Counted from the first letter of the stretch, positions 8,490-17,819 are shown. The stretch is DNA of 64,000 nt from Rhodopseudomonas palustris (GCF_003591005.1 NZ_QYYD01000009.1:140280-204279); one strand, 5' to 3'. A program made the numbers and translations. Notes: a model not told the origin generated them from the letters alone.

Positions 8490-8789
8490 CTACTTCACAT
8501 CCACCTTGGCGGGGGTGATGATCTCGATCTTCGGCGGCGCCGCCAGGCACTTCGCCGCGGCGCGGCCGAACGCCTTGAAATGTTCGGTCTTGCCGTGCGG
8601 ACCGAGCGCCTCGACGTTTTCCCATTGCTCGACGAACACCATCTGGGTCGGATCGGTGACGCTCTCGTGCAGGTCGTAGGCGACGTTGCCGGGCTCCTGG
8701 CGCGTGCCGGCGATGCACTCCTTGGCGGCGGCGATCAGCTCGGCCCGCATCTCGGGCTTCACGGTGAGTGTGGCGACGACATAGATCAC
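8490..8789 (-). CDS. ABM-fold monooxygenase-like protein (upstream copy)
   Basis: A 99-residue protein starting at a GTG (VIYVVATLTVKPEMRAELIA), supported by a GGAGGAA ribosome site seven bases upstream; the in-frame ATG further upstream has none. It contains the ABM-fold pattern AYDLHESVTDPTQMVFVEQW and ends in EIITPAKVDVK. It is a tandem duplicate of the following gene with the same length. Such small dimeric proteins often act on quinones or as stress-linked oxygenases without cofactors, but the function here is not determinable. Both probably form a two-gene transcript within the urease region. Confidence 0.8.
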   Translation of the reverse strand: MIYVVATLTVKPEMRAELIAAAKECIAGTRQEPGNVAYDLHESVTDPTQMVFVEQWENVEALGPHGKTEHFKAFGRAAAKCLAAPPKIEIITPAKVDVK

Positions 8790-8922
8790 GAAAATTCCTC
8801 CCGGCGGGTTATCATTGGGGCGCAGGCGCCGGATGCGACCATAGGCGGATGACAGCGATGATGCAAAGGGCGCAGGGTGACACCCTCTCGTTGGCGGCCC
8901 CTGCATAAGCGACGAGAGTGGT

Positions 8923-9033
8923 CGTAGCCGGGATGCAGCGAAGCGAAATCCGGGACAGCGCCGGTGTATCGCACGACGTCGAGGCTGCGGATCCGCTGCC
9001 CTCGATTACGCTTCGCTTCATCGAGGCTACGGT
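8923..9033. repeat. Inverted pair of palindromic repeats (family D)
   Basis: CGTAGCCGGGATGCAGCGAA followed by GCGAAATCCGGGA, then the diverged inverted copy CCCTCGATTACGCTTCGCTT followed by CATCGAGGCTACG. The two arms are separated by about 45 bases. The pair fills the gap between ureC and the ABM-fold genes. Confidence 0.7.
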
Positions 9034-9055
9034 GAGCCGCGACGGCCCCCTCGCC

Positions 9056-10768
9056 TCAGAACATGAAATAGCGCTGCGCCATCGGCAACACTTCGGCCGG
9101 CGCGCAGGTCAGCAGTTCGCCGTCGGCGCGGACTTCATAGGTCTCGGGGTCGACCTCGAGTTTCGGCGTGGCGTCGTTGTGGATCATGCTCTTCTTGGAA
9201 ATGCCGCCGCGGACGTTGCTGATCGGAACCAGCGTCTTGGCGATGCCGAGGTCGCGGGCGAGATTGCCGGCAGCGGCGGCCTGCGAGGTAAACACCACGG
9301 ACGACGCCGTCAGCGCCTTGCCGAAGGCGCCGAACATCGGCTGGTAGTGAACCGGCTGCGGCGTCGGGATCGACGCGTTGGGATCGCCCATCGGCGCCGC
9401 GACGATGCTGCCGCCCTTGATGATGCAGTCCGGCTTGACGCCGAAGAACGCCGGCGACCACAGCACCAGATCGGCCATCTTGCCCTTTTCGACCGAACCG
9501 ATCAGCTTCGACACGCCGTGCGCGATCGCCGGGTTGATGGTGTACTTGGCGATGTAGCGTTTGACGCGGAAATTGTCGTTGCGCGAGCTATCCTGCGAGA
9601 GCGCGCCGCGCTGCTTCTTCATTTTGTCGGCGGTCTGCCAGGTGCGAATGATCACTTCGCCGAGCCGCCCCATCGCCTGCGAATCTGACGACATCATCGA
9701 CAGCGCGCCGAGGTCGTGCAGGATATCCTCGGCCGCGATGGTCTCCTTGCGGATCCGGCTCTCGGCGAAGGCGAGATCCTCGGCGATCGACGGATCGAGA
9801 TGGTGGCAAACCATCAGCATGTCGAGATGCTCGTCGATGGTGTTGCGGGTGAACGGCCGGGTCGGATTGGTCGACGACGGCAGCACGTTGGGCAGCGAAG
9901 CGACTTTGATGATGTCCGGCGCGTGGCCGCCGCCGGCGCCTTCGGTGTGGAAGGCGTGGATGGTGCGGCCCTTGAATGCCTTCACTGTGTCTTCGACGAA
10001 GCCCGACTCGTTGAGCGTGTCGGTGTGGATCATCACCTGGATGTCGTATTCGTCGGCGACGGTGAGGCAGTTGTCGATCGCCGCCGGCGTCGTGCCCCAA
10101 TCCTCGTGCAGCTTGAGCGCGCAGGCCCCGCCCTCGATCATCTCCTTCAGCGGACCGGGCAACGCGGCGTTGCCCTTGCCGGAGATGCCGAGATTGACCG
10201 GGAAGGCATCGAACGACTGAATCATCCGGCCGATGTGCCACGGGCCCGGCGTACACGTCGTCGCGAAGGTGCCGTGCGACGGGCCGGTGCCGCCGCCGAG
10301 CATCGTCGTGACGCCGCTCATCAGCGCGTGCTCGATCTGCTGCGGGCAGATGAAATGGATGTGGCTGTCGAAGCCGCCGGCCGTGAGGATCTTGCCCTCG
10401 CCTGCGATCACGTCGGTGCCGGGCCCGATGATGATATTGACGTTCGGCTGGATGTCCGGATTGCCGGCCTTGCCAATCGCGGTGATCACGCCGGCGGTGA
10501 TGGCGACGTCGGCCTTGACGATACCCCAATGGTCGACGATCAGCGCATTGGTAATCACCGTGTCGGCGGCGCCGTTGGCGTTGGTTACTTGCGACTGGCC
10601 CATGCCGTCGCGGATCACTTTGCCGCCGCCGAACTTCACTTCCTCGCCATAGGTGGTGAGGTCTTTCTCCACCTCGATGATCAGATCGGTGTCGGCGAGC
10701 CGGACGCGGTCGCCGGTGGTCGGGCCGAACATGTCGGCATAGACGGAACGTGCAATCCTGGTGCTCAC
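9056..10768 (-). CDS. ureC: Urease alpha subunit UreC
   Basis: The 570-residue catalytic subunit hydrolyses urea to ammonia and carbamate using two nickel ions in the cytoplasm. Nickel ligands are visible: His136 and His138 (DSHIHF), the carbamylated Lys219 (ALKLHEDWG), His248 (MIHTD) and His274 (AFHTEG). The mobile-flap catalytic region MVCHHLD is also present. Length is standard. The start ATG overlaps the stop of the upstream HD-hydrolase gene by four bases (ATGA), so the two are translationally coupled. It works with UreA and UreB encoded upstream and needs UreDEFG for maturation. Confidence 0.98.
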   Translation of the reverse strand: MSTRIARSVYADMFGPTTGDRVRLADTDLIIEVEKDLTTYGEEVKFGGGKVIRDGMGQSQVTNANGAADTVITNALIVDHWGIVKADVAITAGVITAIGKAGNPDIQPNVNIIIGPGTDVIAGEGKILTAGGFDSHIHFICPQQIEHALMSGVTTMLGGGTGPSHGTFATTCTPGPWHIGRMIQSFDAFPVNLGISGKGNAALPGPLKEMIEGGACALKLHEDWGTTPAAIDNCLTVADEYDIQVMIHTDTLNESGFVEDTVKAFKGRTIHAFHTEGAGGGHAPDIIKVASLPNVLPSSTNPTRPFTRNTIDEHLDMLMVCHHLDPSIAEDLAFAESRIRKETIAAEDILHDLGALSMMSSDSQAMGRLGEVIIRTWQTADKMKKQRGALSQDSSRNDNFRVKRYIAKYTINPAIAHGVSKLIGSVEKGKMADLVLWSPAFFGVKPDCIIKGGSIVAAPMGDPNASIPTPQPVHYQPMFGAFGKALTASSVVFTSQAAAAGNLARDLGIAKTLVPISNVRGGISKKSMIHNDATPKLEVDPETYEVRADGELLTCAPAEVLPMAQRYFMF

Positions 10769-11301
10769 AACACAGCCCTCGCGCGCGCGGCGGTTTCGTT
10801 GAAGAGATGATCGAGACGCTCATTGACGCCGCGGCAGCCGGCGGCGACGTCCTCGGCCCATTCGAGATAATCGATCAGCCGCTGGCGCTCCCATTGGTCA
10901 GGCGGCGAAAAGATCAGCGAACGGACATTGCTGATCTTGTCGGCGAGCTTGATCATTCGGGCGCGCGGCGTCAGGTGCGGTGCGTGCTCCACCTGGTTGC
11001 GCTTGCGCTGCGCGCGCGGCAGCGACATGTCGTCTGTGCACTCCACCACCAGCGAGGCGACGTCTTCGCCGAACCGATCGACCAGATTATCGCGACTGGT
11101 GTCGGAATCTTCGATGGCGTCGTGCAGCCAGCCGGCCGCGACCAGCGCGGCGTCGCTACCGTCAGTCGCGAAGGCCAGCATCTCGGCAACTTCGGCGAGG
11201 TGATTGAGATAGGGCTCGCGCGACGATCCCTTGCGCCGCTGCCCGGCGTGACAGCGCGCGGCAAAGTCCGCGGCGCGAGACAGCAGCATAAGATCGTTCA
11301 T
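10765..11301 (-). CDS. MESH1/SpoT-like HD-domain small alarmone hydrolase
   Basis: A 178-residue HD-superfamily protein closely matching the hydrolase domain of SpoT and stand-alone MESH1 enzymes, which remove pyrophosphate from (p)ppGpp (and, in animals, phosphate from NADPH). Seen motifs: [19 protein letters not shown] (His34), LHDAIEDSD (His60, Asp61, Glu64, Asp65), the substrate loop [20 protein letters not shown], and IKLADKISN (Asp121). No synthetase, TGS or ACT domain is present. It lies between ureB (27 bases) and ureC (4-base overlap), so it is co-translated with urease. The family call is firm; alarmone hydrolysis is inferred from conserved residues. Alternative: another nucleotide phosphohydrolase. 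Confidence 0.85.
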   Translation of the reverse strand: MNDLMLLSRAADFAARCHAGQRRKGSSREPYLNHLAEVAEMLAFATDGSDAALVAAGWLHDAIEDSDTSRDNLVDRFGEDVASLVVECTDDMSLPRAQRKRNQVEHAPHLTPRARMIKLADKISNVRSLIFSPPDQWERQRLIDYLEWAEDVAAGCRGVNERLDHLFNETAARARAVL

Positions 11302-11328
11302 GGGGCGATTCCGATTGACCCGCGCATC

Positions 11329-11634
11329 CTAGAGCTTGCCCATCACGTCGCCCCGGAAGCCGTAGACGACGCGATCGCCGGCGAGCGCGACGAGCTGGAC
11401 GTCACGGCTCTGGCCGGGCTCGAACCGAACGGCGGTGCCCGCCGCGATGTCGAGCCGCATGCCGCGCGCCTTGTCGCGGTCGAAGCGCAGCGCCGGGTTG
11501 GTTTCGAAGAAATGATAGTGTGAGCCGACCTGGATCGGCCGATCACCGCTGTTGGCCACCGTCAGCGTCACCGTGGCACGGCCGGCATTGAGTTCGATCT
11601 CGCCGTCTTCGATGAACAGTTCACCGGGGATCAT
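11329..11634 (-). CDS. ureB: Urease beta subunit UreB
   Basis: The 101-residue structural subunit of the UreABC hexamer-type enzyme has the canonical start [19 protein letters not shown] and the conserved [17 protein letters not shown], followed by [21 protein letters not shown]. Length is exactly that of separate bacterial beta subunits. It is separated from ureA by 135 bases carrying a family A palindromic repeat, unusual since ureA and ureB are normally almost contiguous. The HD-hydrolase gene follows 27 bases downstream. Confidence 0.97.
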   Translation of the reverse strand: MIPGELFIEDGEIELNAGRATVTLTVANSGDRPIQVGSHYHFFETNPALRFDRDKARGMRLDIAAGTAVRFEPGQSRDVQLVALAGDRVVYGFRGDVMGKL

Positions 11635-11652
11635 TTAGTGTCTCCAGGTCAG

Positions 11653-11732
11653 CGTCATTGCGAGGAGCGAAGCGACGAAGCAATCCAGCTCCGTGCACTG
11701 CGCTGGATTGCTTCGCTTCGCTCGCAATGACG
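11653..11732. repeat. Palindromic repeat, family A, between ureA and ureB
   Basis: GCGTCATTGCGAGGAGCGAA, then GCAATCCAG/CTGGATTGC arms, then CTCGCAATGACG. It is a near-complete palindrome within a polycistronic urease transcript, so the mRNA would contain a stable hairpin between the gamma and beta subunit genes. Confidence 0.85.
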
Positions 11733-11769
11733 AACGAGAGGGCATTGCCAAAGGGCCTCCTCCACGGCC

Positions 11770-12072
11770 TCACCGGATCGGCTGATGCACGGTGACGAGC
11801 TTGGTGCCGTCGGGGAATGTGGCTTCGACCTGGATGTCGTGGATCATCTCGGCGATGCCGTCCATGCACTGGGCGCGGGTGATGACTTCGGCGCCGGCTT
11901 TCATCAGCTCGGCGACAGAGCGGCCGTCGCGGGCGCCTTCGACGATGAAGTCGGTGATCAGCGCGATCGCCTCGGGGTGGTTGAGCTTGACGCCGCGCTC
12001 GAGCCGTCGGCGCGCCACCATCGCGGCCATCGAGACCAGCAGCTTGTCCTTTTCGCGGGGGGAGAGATTCAT
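11770..12072 (-). CDS. ureA: Urease gamma subunit UreA
   Basis: The 100-residue gamma subunit begins [20 protein letters not shown], with [20 protein letters not shown], the [20 protein letters not shown] segment and the end [13 protein letters not shown]. The length equals the family standard. ATG at 12072; the longer reading frame further upstream runs antisense to urease-unrelated sequence in ureD and is not real. It follows ureD by 55 bases. With UreB and UreC it forms the urease apoenzyme. Confidence 0.97.
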   Translation of the reverse strand: MNLSPREKDKLLVSMAAMVARRRLERGVKLNHPEAIALITDFIVEGARDGRSVAELMKAGAEVITRAQCMDGIAEMIHDIQVEATFPDGTKLVTVHQPIR

Positions 12073-12127
12073 GAAGGCACTCGATCGATTGCAGAGTTCG
12101 TGGGGCGGAACGGGGCAGCCCGATGAT

Positions 12128-12967
12128 CTAACTAAACCACAACCGCGGCAACGCGCGGCCCGCGGCGCGGCGTAGCACCGCGACCATATCGGCGCGCAGC
12201 TTCGCCGCATCTTGAGCGCAGAACCGCGCCATTGCAATTCCATTCCAGGCGCTGATGCCGACCTCCGCACCGAAGCAAGCCGCGTCTTCGCGCAACCGCT
12301 CGACCAGCGCGGTGTCACCCGGCACGATCAGCGCGGTGCCGATCGCGACGCCGGCTTTGGCGATGGCCGGCCGCGCCAGCAGCGCGCCGATATCGCCGTC
12401 AAGCCGCACGGTTTCGGCGAACACCAGCTTGCCGCCGACCCGCAGTCGCCAGCGGTCGACAAAGCGGCCGGTTCGCATCGTCTCGCCCATCGCCGCGCGA
12501 CCGAAAATCACGGATTCGCAGAGCAGCAGCGAGGCGCCGGCAGCAAGGTCGATATCAATGCGTCGCTCCGCGCACGCCTGATCGAACAGGATGGTCTCCT
12601 GCGGCAGCCAAGCCAAGTGACCGCCGGTCTCGACCTTGAGACGGATGTCGAGCTCGGCCGCAGGGCCGTGCGAGCGATAGATCTTCTCGGCAGCCGCTGT
12701 GGTCAGCGTCAGCCGCGCGCCTTCGCGAATATCGAGGGCGACGCTGAAGCGGTCGCCGCCGGCGACGCCGCCCGCGGTGTTGACCAGCACGGCCGACAGC
12801 CCCTGCTGCTCGGGCGACGGAAAGCGCACGCGGAGCGAGCCAGCTTCGTGCACGGCACCGCGCCGCGTGGCGCCGTCGACGCTGCGCACCTCGACCGCAA
12901 CCTCACCGACCGCCCGATTGGCGGCGAAGGTTGGCGAAGCGGCGAGGCTCGAATTCTTCAACGTCAT
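12128..12967 (-). CDS. ureD: Urease accessory protein UreD
   Basis: The 279-residue scaffold protein binds apo-urease and recruits UreF-UreG for nickel insertion. Family features include [31 protein letters not shown], the [13 protein letters not shown] motif and [20 protein letters not shown]. It is the first gene of the urease block, 237 bases downstream of urtE, with a pair of family F palindromic repeats in between. The gap suggests that urease could have its own promoter, but none was identified. Confidence 0.95.
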   Translation of the reverse strand: MTLKNSSLAASPTFAANRAVGEVAVEVRSVDGATRRGAVHEAGSLRVRFPSPEQQGLSAVLVNTAGGVAGGDRFSVALDIREGARLTLTTAAAEKIYRSHGPAAELDIRLKVETGGHLAWLPQETILFDQACAERRIDIDLAAGASLLLCESVIFGRAAMGETMRTGRFVDRWRLRVGGKLVFAETVRLDGDIGALLARPAIAKAGVAIGTALIVPGDTALVERLREDAACFGAEVGISAWNGIAMARFCAQDAAKLRADMVAVLRRAAGRALPRLWFS

Positions 12968-13001
12968 GCGGTGTCGCCGGAGCGCAACGCCGACGGCAGC
13001 G

Positions 13002-13156
13002 CGCTCCCTCGCCCCGCTCTTGCGGGGAGAGGGGTGGGGTGAGGGGCGACACGAGTCGCAGCAGCTCGGCTGCGTGGAGGCGCCCCCTCACCCTTGCTGC
13101 GCAATCCGACCTCTCCGCGCGCGCGCGGAGAGGTGCGGCTGCGCGCGGGGAGAGGT
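13002..13156. repeat. Inverted pair of GGGGAGAGG palindromes (family F)
   Basis: Left copy: CTCCCTCGCCCCG-CTCTTG-CGGGGAGAGGGG followed by TGGGGTGAGGGG (13004-13047). Right copy, inverted: CCCCCTCACCC (13084-13094) followed by CTCTCCGCGCGCGCGCGGAG and further GGGGAGAGGT. The same family flanks the DUF559 gene near 51.6-52.0 kb and recurs at 60.2-60.4 kb. It occupies the urtE-ureD gap. Confidence 0.8.
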
Positions 13157-13204
13157 CCGCAGAACGCGCGTGCTTGCATGAGTCGTCCGCCGCCCCGCTT
13201 GTAA

Positions 13205-13900
13205 CTACAGCGCCATCTGCCGGCTGATCTCGGCGGGGTCGAGAGTGGCGCGGTCGCAGGTGTATTTCACCGCGCCACGATCCATCACCGCAAAGCTGTC
13301 GCCGAGTTCGCAGGCGAAATCGAGATATTGTTCGACCAGCACAATGGCGATGTTGCCGAGGCTGCGCAAATAGGAAATCGCGCGGCCGATGTCCTTGATG
13401 ATCGACGGCTGGATGCCTTCGGTCGGCTCGTCGAGCAGCAGCAGCTTCGGCCGCATCACCAGCGCGCGGCCGATCGCGAGCTGTTGCTGCTGGCCGCCGG
13501 AAAGGTCGCCGCCGCGCCGGCCGAGCATCGAATTCAGCACCGGAAACAGCGAGAACACGTCGTCCGGGATCGACTTCTGCGCCCGCTTCAGCGGCGCGTA
13601 GCCGGTCTTGAGATTCTCCTCGACGGTGAGCAACGGAAAGATCTCGCGGCCCTGCGGCACCAGCGAGATGCCGCGCCGCGCGCGCTCGTAAGGCTTGAGA
13701 TGCGAGATGTCGGCGCCGTCGAAGGTGATCGAGCCCGACGCGATCGGCTGCTGGCCGACCATGGCGCGCAGCAGACTGGTCTTGCCGACCCCGTTTCGGC
13801 CGAGCACGCAGGTGACCTTGCCGGGCTCCGCCGCGATCGACACCCCGCGCAGCGCCTGCGCCGCGCCGTAATACAGATTGATGTTGTCGACGGTCAGCAT
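13205..13900 (-). CDS. urtE: Urea ABC transporter ATP-binding protein UrtE
   Basis: The 231-residue LivF-type ATPase is the second nucleotide-binding subunit of the UrtABCDE urea importer. Visible: Walker A GRNGVGKT, the signature LSGGQQQQLAIGRAL, Walker B LLLLDEPTEGIQPSI and the H-loop-region ending IALVEQ-like IVLVEQYLDFA. The N-terminus MLTVDNINLYYGAAQALRGV is typical of UrtE rather than LivF. It lies 145 bases downstream of urtD, with a family C repeat in the gap. The link to the adjacent urease genes supports urea as substrate. Confidence 0.93.
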   Translation of the reverse strand: MLTVDNINLYYGAAQALRGVSIAAEPGKVTCVLGRNGVGKTSLLRAMVGQQPIASGSITFDGADISHLKPYERARRGISLVPQGREIFPLLTVEENLKTGYAPLKRAQKSIPDDVFSLFPVLNSMLGRRGGDLSGGQQQQLAIGRALVMRPKLLLLDEPTEGIQPSIIKDIGRAISYLRSLGNIAIVLVEQYLDFACELGDSFAVMDRGAVKYTCDRATLDPAEISRQMAL

Positions 13901-13931
13901 CGGCCTATTCCAAACAATCCAGTTTGTGTTT

Positions 13932-14014
13932 CGTCATGGCCGGGCTTGTCCCGACCATCCACGCCTTGCCGCGCGTCCAAGGCGTGGATGCCCAGTACAA
14001 GGCTGGGCATGACG
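13932..14014. repeat. Palindromic repeat, family C, between urtD and urtE
   Basis: CGTCATGGCCGGGCTTGTCC then ATCCACGCCTTG/CAAGGCGTGGAT arms and GGCTGGGCATGACG. The element is almost fully self-complementary and lies inside the urt operon. Confidence 0.85.
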
Positions 14015-14045
14015 GCGGAGAGGTCAAACCGCTCACCAATCGTCA

Positions 14046-14810
14046 TCACCGCCCCAGATACACTTCGACGACCCGTTCGTTCGCCGAGACGTCGTCGATG
14101 GTGCCCTCTGCCAGCACGGTGCCTTCGTGCAGGCACGTCACTTTCACGCCGAGTTCGCGGACGAACGTCATGTCGTGCTCGACCACCACAACGGTCTTGT
14201 CGTGGCTGTTGATCTCCTTGAGCAGCTCGGCGGTCTGATGCGTCTCGACGTCGGTCATGCCGGCGACCGGCTCGTCGACCAGCAGCAGCTTGGGATCCTG
14301 CGCCAGCAGCATGCCGATCTCCAGCCACTGTTTCTGGCCGTGCGACAGGTTGCCGGCGAGACGGTCGCGGGCGTCGCCGAGCTTGATGATCTCGAGCACG
14401 CGATCGATGCGCTTGCTCTCCGGCTCGCTGCGTCGCCAGAACAGCGTGCCGCGGACGCGGTGGTCGACGTTCAGCGCCAGCAGTAGATTGTCCTCGATGG
14501 TCTGGCTTTCGAATACCGTCGGCTTCTGGAATTTGCGGCCGATGCCGAGGGTGGCGATCTGCGTCTCGTCGAGCTTGGTGAGATCGGTGGTGCCGTCGAA
14601 CACCACCTCGCCTTTGTCCGGCTTGGTCTTGCCGGTGATGATGTCCATCATCGTGGTCTTGCCGGCGCCGTTCGGGCCGATGATGGCGCGCATCTCGCCG
14701 GGCTCCAGCGTCAGCGACAGATTGTTGATGGCGTGGAAGCCGTCGAACGAGACGTGGACGCCGTCGAGATACAGCATCGCCGAGGTGGTGCGGGTTTCCA
14801 AGAGGCTCAT
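14046..14810 (-). CDS. urtD: Urea ABC transporter ATP-binding protein UrtD
   Basis: The 254-residue LivG-type ATPase energises urea uptake with UrtE. Walker A is GPNGAGKT, followed by TMMDIITGKTKPDKGEVVF and the UrtD-typical IGRKFQKPTVFE; the signature is LSHGQKQWLEIGMLL (SHGQ instead of SGGQ, characteristic of UrtD) and Walker B is LLLVDEPVAGMT. The start overlaps the urtC stop by four bases (ATGA), indicating coupling. Function in urea import is supported by operon context. Confidence 0.94.
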   Translation of the reverse strand: MSLLETRTTSAMLYLDGVHVSFDGFHAINNLSLTLEPGEMRAIIGPNGAGKTTMMDIITGKTKPDKGEVVFDGTTDLTKLDETQIATLGIGRKFQKPTVFESQTIEDNLLLALNVDHRVRGTLFWRRSEPESKRIDRVLEIIKLGDARDRLAGNLSHGQKQWLEIGMLLAQDPKLLLVDEPVAGMTDVETHQTAELLKEINSHDKTVVVVEHDMTFVRELGVKVTCLHEGTVLAEGTIDDVSANERVVEVYLGR

Positions 14811-16000
14811 CGCTTCACCATCGTCGGTTCGATCACGCCGTCTTCGCGCGCGGCGCTTTCGGCCGCAGCAGCTGCCGCATCGTCACGCTTCGCCTGCGCT
14901 TTCTCCCTGCCCTTGTCCCACCAGGCGTTGAAGGTGCCGATGATGCCCTTGGGCAGCAGCAGCGTCACCAGCACGAAGAGCGCCCCAAGCATGAACAGCC
15001 AGTACGGTGCCAGCGGCCCGGAGGTGAACACGGTCTTGGCGTAGTTGACCACGATGGCCCCGAGCGCGGCACCGACCAGCGTGCCGCGGCCACCGACCGC
15101 GACCCAGATCACCGCCTCGATCGAATTGCCCGGCGCGAACTCGCCCGGGTTGATGATGCCGACCTGCGGCACGTAGAGCGCACCGGCGACGCCGGCCATG
15201 CAGGCCGACAGCGTGAACACGAACAGCTTGTAGGATTCGACCCGGTAGCCGAGGAACCGCGTGCGGCTTTCGGCATCGCGGATCGCGATCAGCACCTTGC
15301 CGAGCTTCGATGTCACCACCGCGCGGCAGATCAGGAAGCCGATGCCGAGCGCCAGGCAGCTCAGGAAGAACAGAGCGGCGCGGGTGCCTTCGGCCTGGAC
15401 GTTGAAGCCGAGGATGTCCTTGAAGTCAGTCAGGCCGTTATTGCCGCCGAAGCCGAAATCGTTGCGGAAGAAGGCGAGCAGCAGCGCATAGGTCATCGCC
15501 TGGGTGATGATCGACAGATACACGCCGGTGACCCGCGAGCGGAACGCCAGCCAGCCGAAGCAGAACGCCAGCAGGCCCGGCACCACCAGCACCATCAGCG
15601 CCGCGAACCAGAACATGTCGAAGCCGTACCAGTACCAGGGCAGTTCCTTGTAGTTGAGGAACACCATGAAGTCCGGCAGCACCGGATTGGCGTAGACGCC
15701 GCGGCTGCCGATCTGGCGCATCAGATACATCCCCATCGCGTAGCCGCCGAGCGCAAAGAACGCGCCGTGGCCGAGCGAGAGAATGCCGCAATACCCCCAG
15801 ATCAGATCGATCGACAGAGCCAGCAGCGCGTAGCAGACATATTTGCCAAACAGCGAGATCAGATAGGTCGGCACGTGCAGCGCCGAGCCTTCCGGCAGCA
15901 GCAGATTGGACAGCGGCAGCAGGATTCCGACCGCGGCAAGGATCAGCAGGAAGATCGTGGCGCTGCGGTTGAGCGAGCGGGTGAGGATGTGCGGGGTCAT
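14807..16000 (-). CDS. urtC: Urea ABC transporter permease UrtC
   Basis: The 397-residue LivM-type inner-membrane permease has about ten hydrophobic segments, starting with IFLLILAAVGILLPLSNLLL. Conserved stretches include LIWGYCGILSLGHGAFFALG and the long family motif ending VIWVAVGGRGTLVGAALGA. The C-terminal tail is charged (KGREKAQAKRDDAAAAAAES). Length is normal for UrtC. It follows urtB by 205 bases containing a family E repeat pair, and overlaps urtD by four bases. Confidence 0.94.
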   Translation of the reverse strand: MTPHILTRSLNRSATIFLLILAAVGILLPLSNLLLPEGSALHVPTYLISLFGKYVCYALLALSIDLIWGYCGILSLGHGAFFALGGYAMGMYLMRQIGSRGVYANPVLPDFMVFLNYKELPWYWYGFDMFWFAALMVLVVPGLLAFCFGWLAFRSRVTGVYLSIITQAMTYALLLAFFRNDFGFGGNNGLTDFKDILGFNVQAEGTRAALFFLSCLALGIGFLICRAVVTSKLGKVLIAIRDAESRTRFLGYRVESYKLFVFTLSACMAGVAGALYVPQVGIINPGEFAPGNSIEAVIWVAVGGRGTLVGAALGAIVVNYAKTVFTSGPLAPYWLFMLGALFVLVTLLLPKGIIGTFNAWWDKGREKAQAKRDDAAAAAAESAAREDGVIEPTMVKR

Positions 16001-16040
16001 GCGCGGCCTCCGCTCAGGACAGGCAACGCCCTATCGACCT

Positions 16041-16159
16041 GTCGTCCCCGCGAAGGCGGGGACCCATACGCCGTGTCGTCTCGTTTGGGCAGTGCGGTCA
16101 GGTTCACCTCAACTAACTGACGCAAGGGGTTATGGGTCCCCGCCTTCGCGGGGATGACA
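16041..16159. repeat. Inverted pair of palindromic repeats (family E)
   Basis: GTCGTCCCCGCGAAGGCGGG plus GACCCATA (16041-16068) and TATGGGTCCCCGCCTTCGCG plus GGGATGAC (16131-16158) are near-perfect inverted copies, each itself containing the CCCCGCGAAGGCGGGG palindrome. They lie between urtB and urtC and could fold into a 28-bp stem in the mRNA. Confidence 0.9.
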
Positions 16160-16205
16160 GATGGAGAGGATCGCAGGGCTCCAACGCCGTCGAGCACTTG
16201 CATCC

Positions 16206-17819
16206 TCATGCCTCCACCGCCCTGCCCTTCAGCGCGAACAGGCCGCGGGGGCGTTTTTGGATGAAGAGGATGATCAGCACCAGGATGGCGATCTTGGCCA
16301 GCACAGCGCCGGCGACCGGTTCGAGGAACTTGTTGGCGATGCCGAGCGAGAACGCGCCGACCAGCGTGCCCCACAGATTTCCCACGCCGCCGAACACCAC
16401 CACCATGAAGCTGTCGATGATGTAGCTCTGGCCGAGATTGGGCGAGACGTTGTCGATCTGCGACAGCGCCACCCCGGCGATGCCGGCGATGCCGCTGCCG
16501 AGCCCGAAAGTCAGCGCGTCGACCCGCGAGGTCGCGATGCCCATCGATGCCGCCATGCGGCGGTTCTGCGTCACCGCGCGCATTTCCAGGCCGAGCGCGG
16601 TGTAGCGCAGCATCGCCAGAAGGATCGCGAACACGGCCAGCGTGAAGCACAGGATCCACAGCCGATTATAAGTGATAGTGATCTGGCCGAGTTCGAACGC
16701 GCCGCTCATCCAGGAGGGATTGCCGACCTCGCGGTTGGTGGGGCCGAACAGCGTGCGCACCGCCTGCTGCAGGATCAGCGACAGCCCCCAGGTGGCGAGC
16801 AGCGTCTCCAGCGGGCGGCCGTAGAGGAAGCGGATGACGCTGCGCTCGATCAGCACGCCGATTGCGCCCGCGACCAGGAAGGCGAGCGGCACCGCGATCA
16901 GCAGCGAATAGTCGAACAGCGCCGGATAGCGGGTTCGGATGGCCTCCTGCACCACGAAGGTGGTGTAGGCGCCGAGCATTACCATCTCGCCATGCGCCAT
17001 GTTGATGACGCCCATCACACCGAAGGTGATGGCGAGACCGATCGCGGCGAGCAGCAGCACCGAACCGAGCGACAGCCCATACCAGGCGTTCTGCACCATC
17101 GACCAGATTGCGAGATTGCGGTCGATCGCGGCCTTGGCTGATGCGATGCCGGCCGCGACGGCGGCGCTCTGCTCGGCCGGCACGCCGGTGAGCAGAGCCA
17201 TCGCCTCGCGATCGCCGCGCGCCTTGATCGTGGCGATGGCATCAAGCTTGTCGACGTCACCGGCATCCTGTTTGAACAGCAGGATCGACGCCCGCGCTTC
17301 GGTGAAAGCCTGCTTGGCGGCAGCGTTTTTCTCCGCCTTCAGCGCCGCTTCGACGGTCGGCAGCATGGTCTCATCGTGCGATCTGAACACCGACTGCGCG
17401 GCCTGGATGCGCTTGTCGAGGTCCGGCGACAGCAGCGTCAGACCGGCCATCGCGCCGGCAACGACGCGGCGCAGCTTGTTGTTGAGGCGCACGGCGCTCG
17501 CCTTGGCGGACAGTGCGGCCACCGCTTCGCCGGTCGCCGCATCGGTGATCTTGCCGTCATCGGCCTTGATGAAGGCGGCCTTGCTGTCTGGATCGGCGTA
17601 GAGCTTGCCATCCTGCAGCGCGATGATGATGACGGCGGCGCGCGGATTGCCGCTGGCGATCAGCTTGCCGATCGCGTCCTCGGTGTCGGAAAAAGAATCC
17701 TGCGAAAACTGCGCGATCGCGTCTTCATAAGGTCCGGCGAAAGCCGGCAGGACACCAAAGCTCGCGCAAGCGATCGCCAGGGCGGCGAGCACGAGACGCA
17801 GTGAACGGATCAAGGGCAC
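16206..17819 (-). CDS. urtB: Urea ABC transporter permease UrtB
   Basis: The protein is about 537 residues if translation starts at the GTG at 17819 (VPLIRSLRLVLAALAIACAS), which begins an apparent signal peptide (cleavage near AFAGP). A longer frame reads into a family A repeat and is rejected. Residues 30-270 form the extracytoplasmic helical domain typical of UrtB. The LivH-type permease half follows, with LAITFGVMGVINMAHGEMVM, VIRFLYGRPLETLLATWGLS and the coupling-helix region AVTQNRRMAASMGI. The long N-terminal domain distinguishes UrtB from amino-acid LivH permeases. The start codon is not certain. Confidence 0.92.
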   Translation of the reverse strand: MPLIRSLRLVLAALAIACASFGVLPAFAGPYEDAIAQFSQDSFSDTEDAIGKLIASGNPRAAVIIIALQDGKLYADPDSKAAFIKADDGKITDAATGEAVAALSAKASAVRLNNKLRRVVAGAMAGLTLLSPDLDKRIQAAQSVFRSHDETMLPTVEAALKAEKNAAAKQAFTEARASILLFKQDAGDVDKLDAIATIKARGDREAMALLTGVPAEQSAAVAAGIASAKAAIDRNLAIWSMVQNAWYGLSLGSVLLLAAIGLAITFGVMGVINMAHGEMVMLGAYTTFVVQEAIRTRYPALFDYSLLIAVPLAFLVAGAIGVLIERSVIRFLYGRPLETLLATWGLSLILQQAVRTLFGPTNREVGNPSWMSGAFELGQITITYNRLWILCFTLAVFAILLAMLRYTALGLEMRAVTQNRRMAASMGIATSRVDALTFGLGSGIAGIAGVALSQIDNVSPNLGQSYIIDSFMVVVFGGVGNLWGTLVGAFSLGIANKFLEPVAGAVLAKIAILVLIILFIQKRPRGLFALKGRAVEA

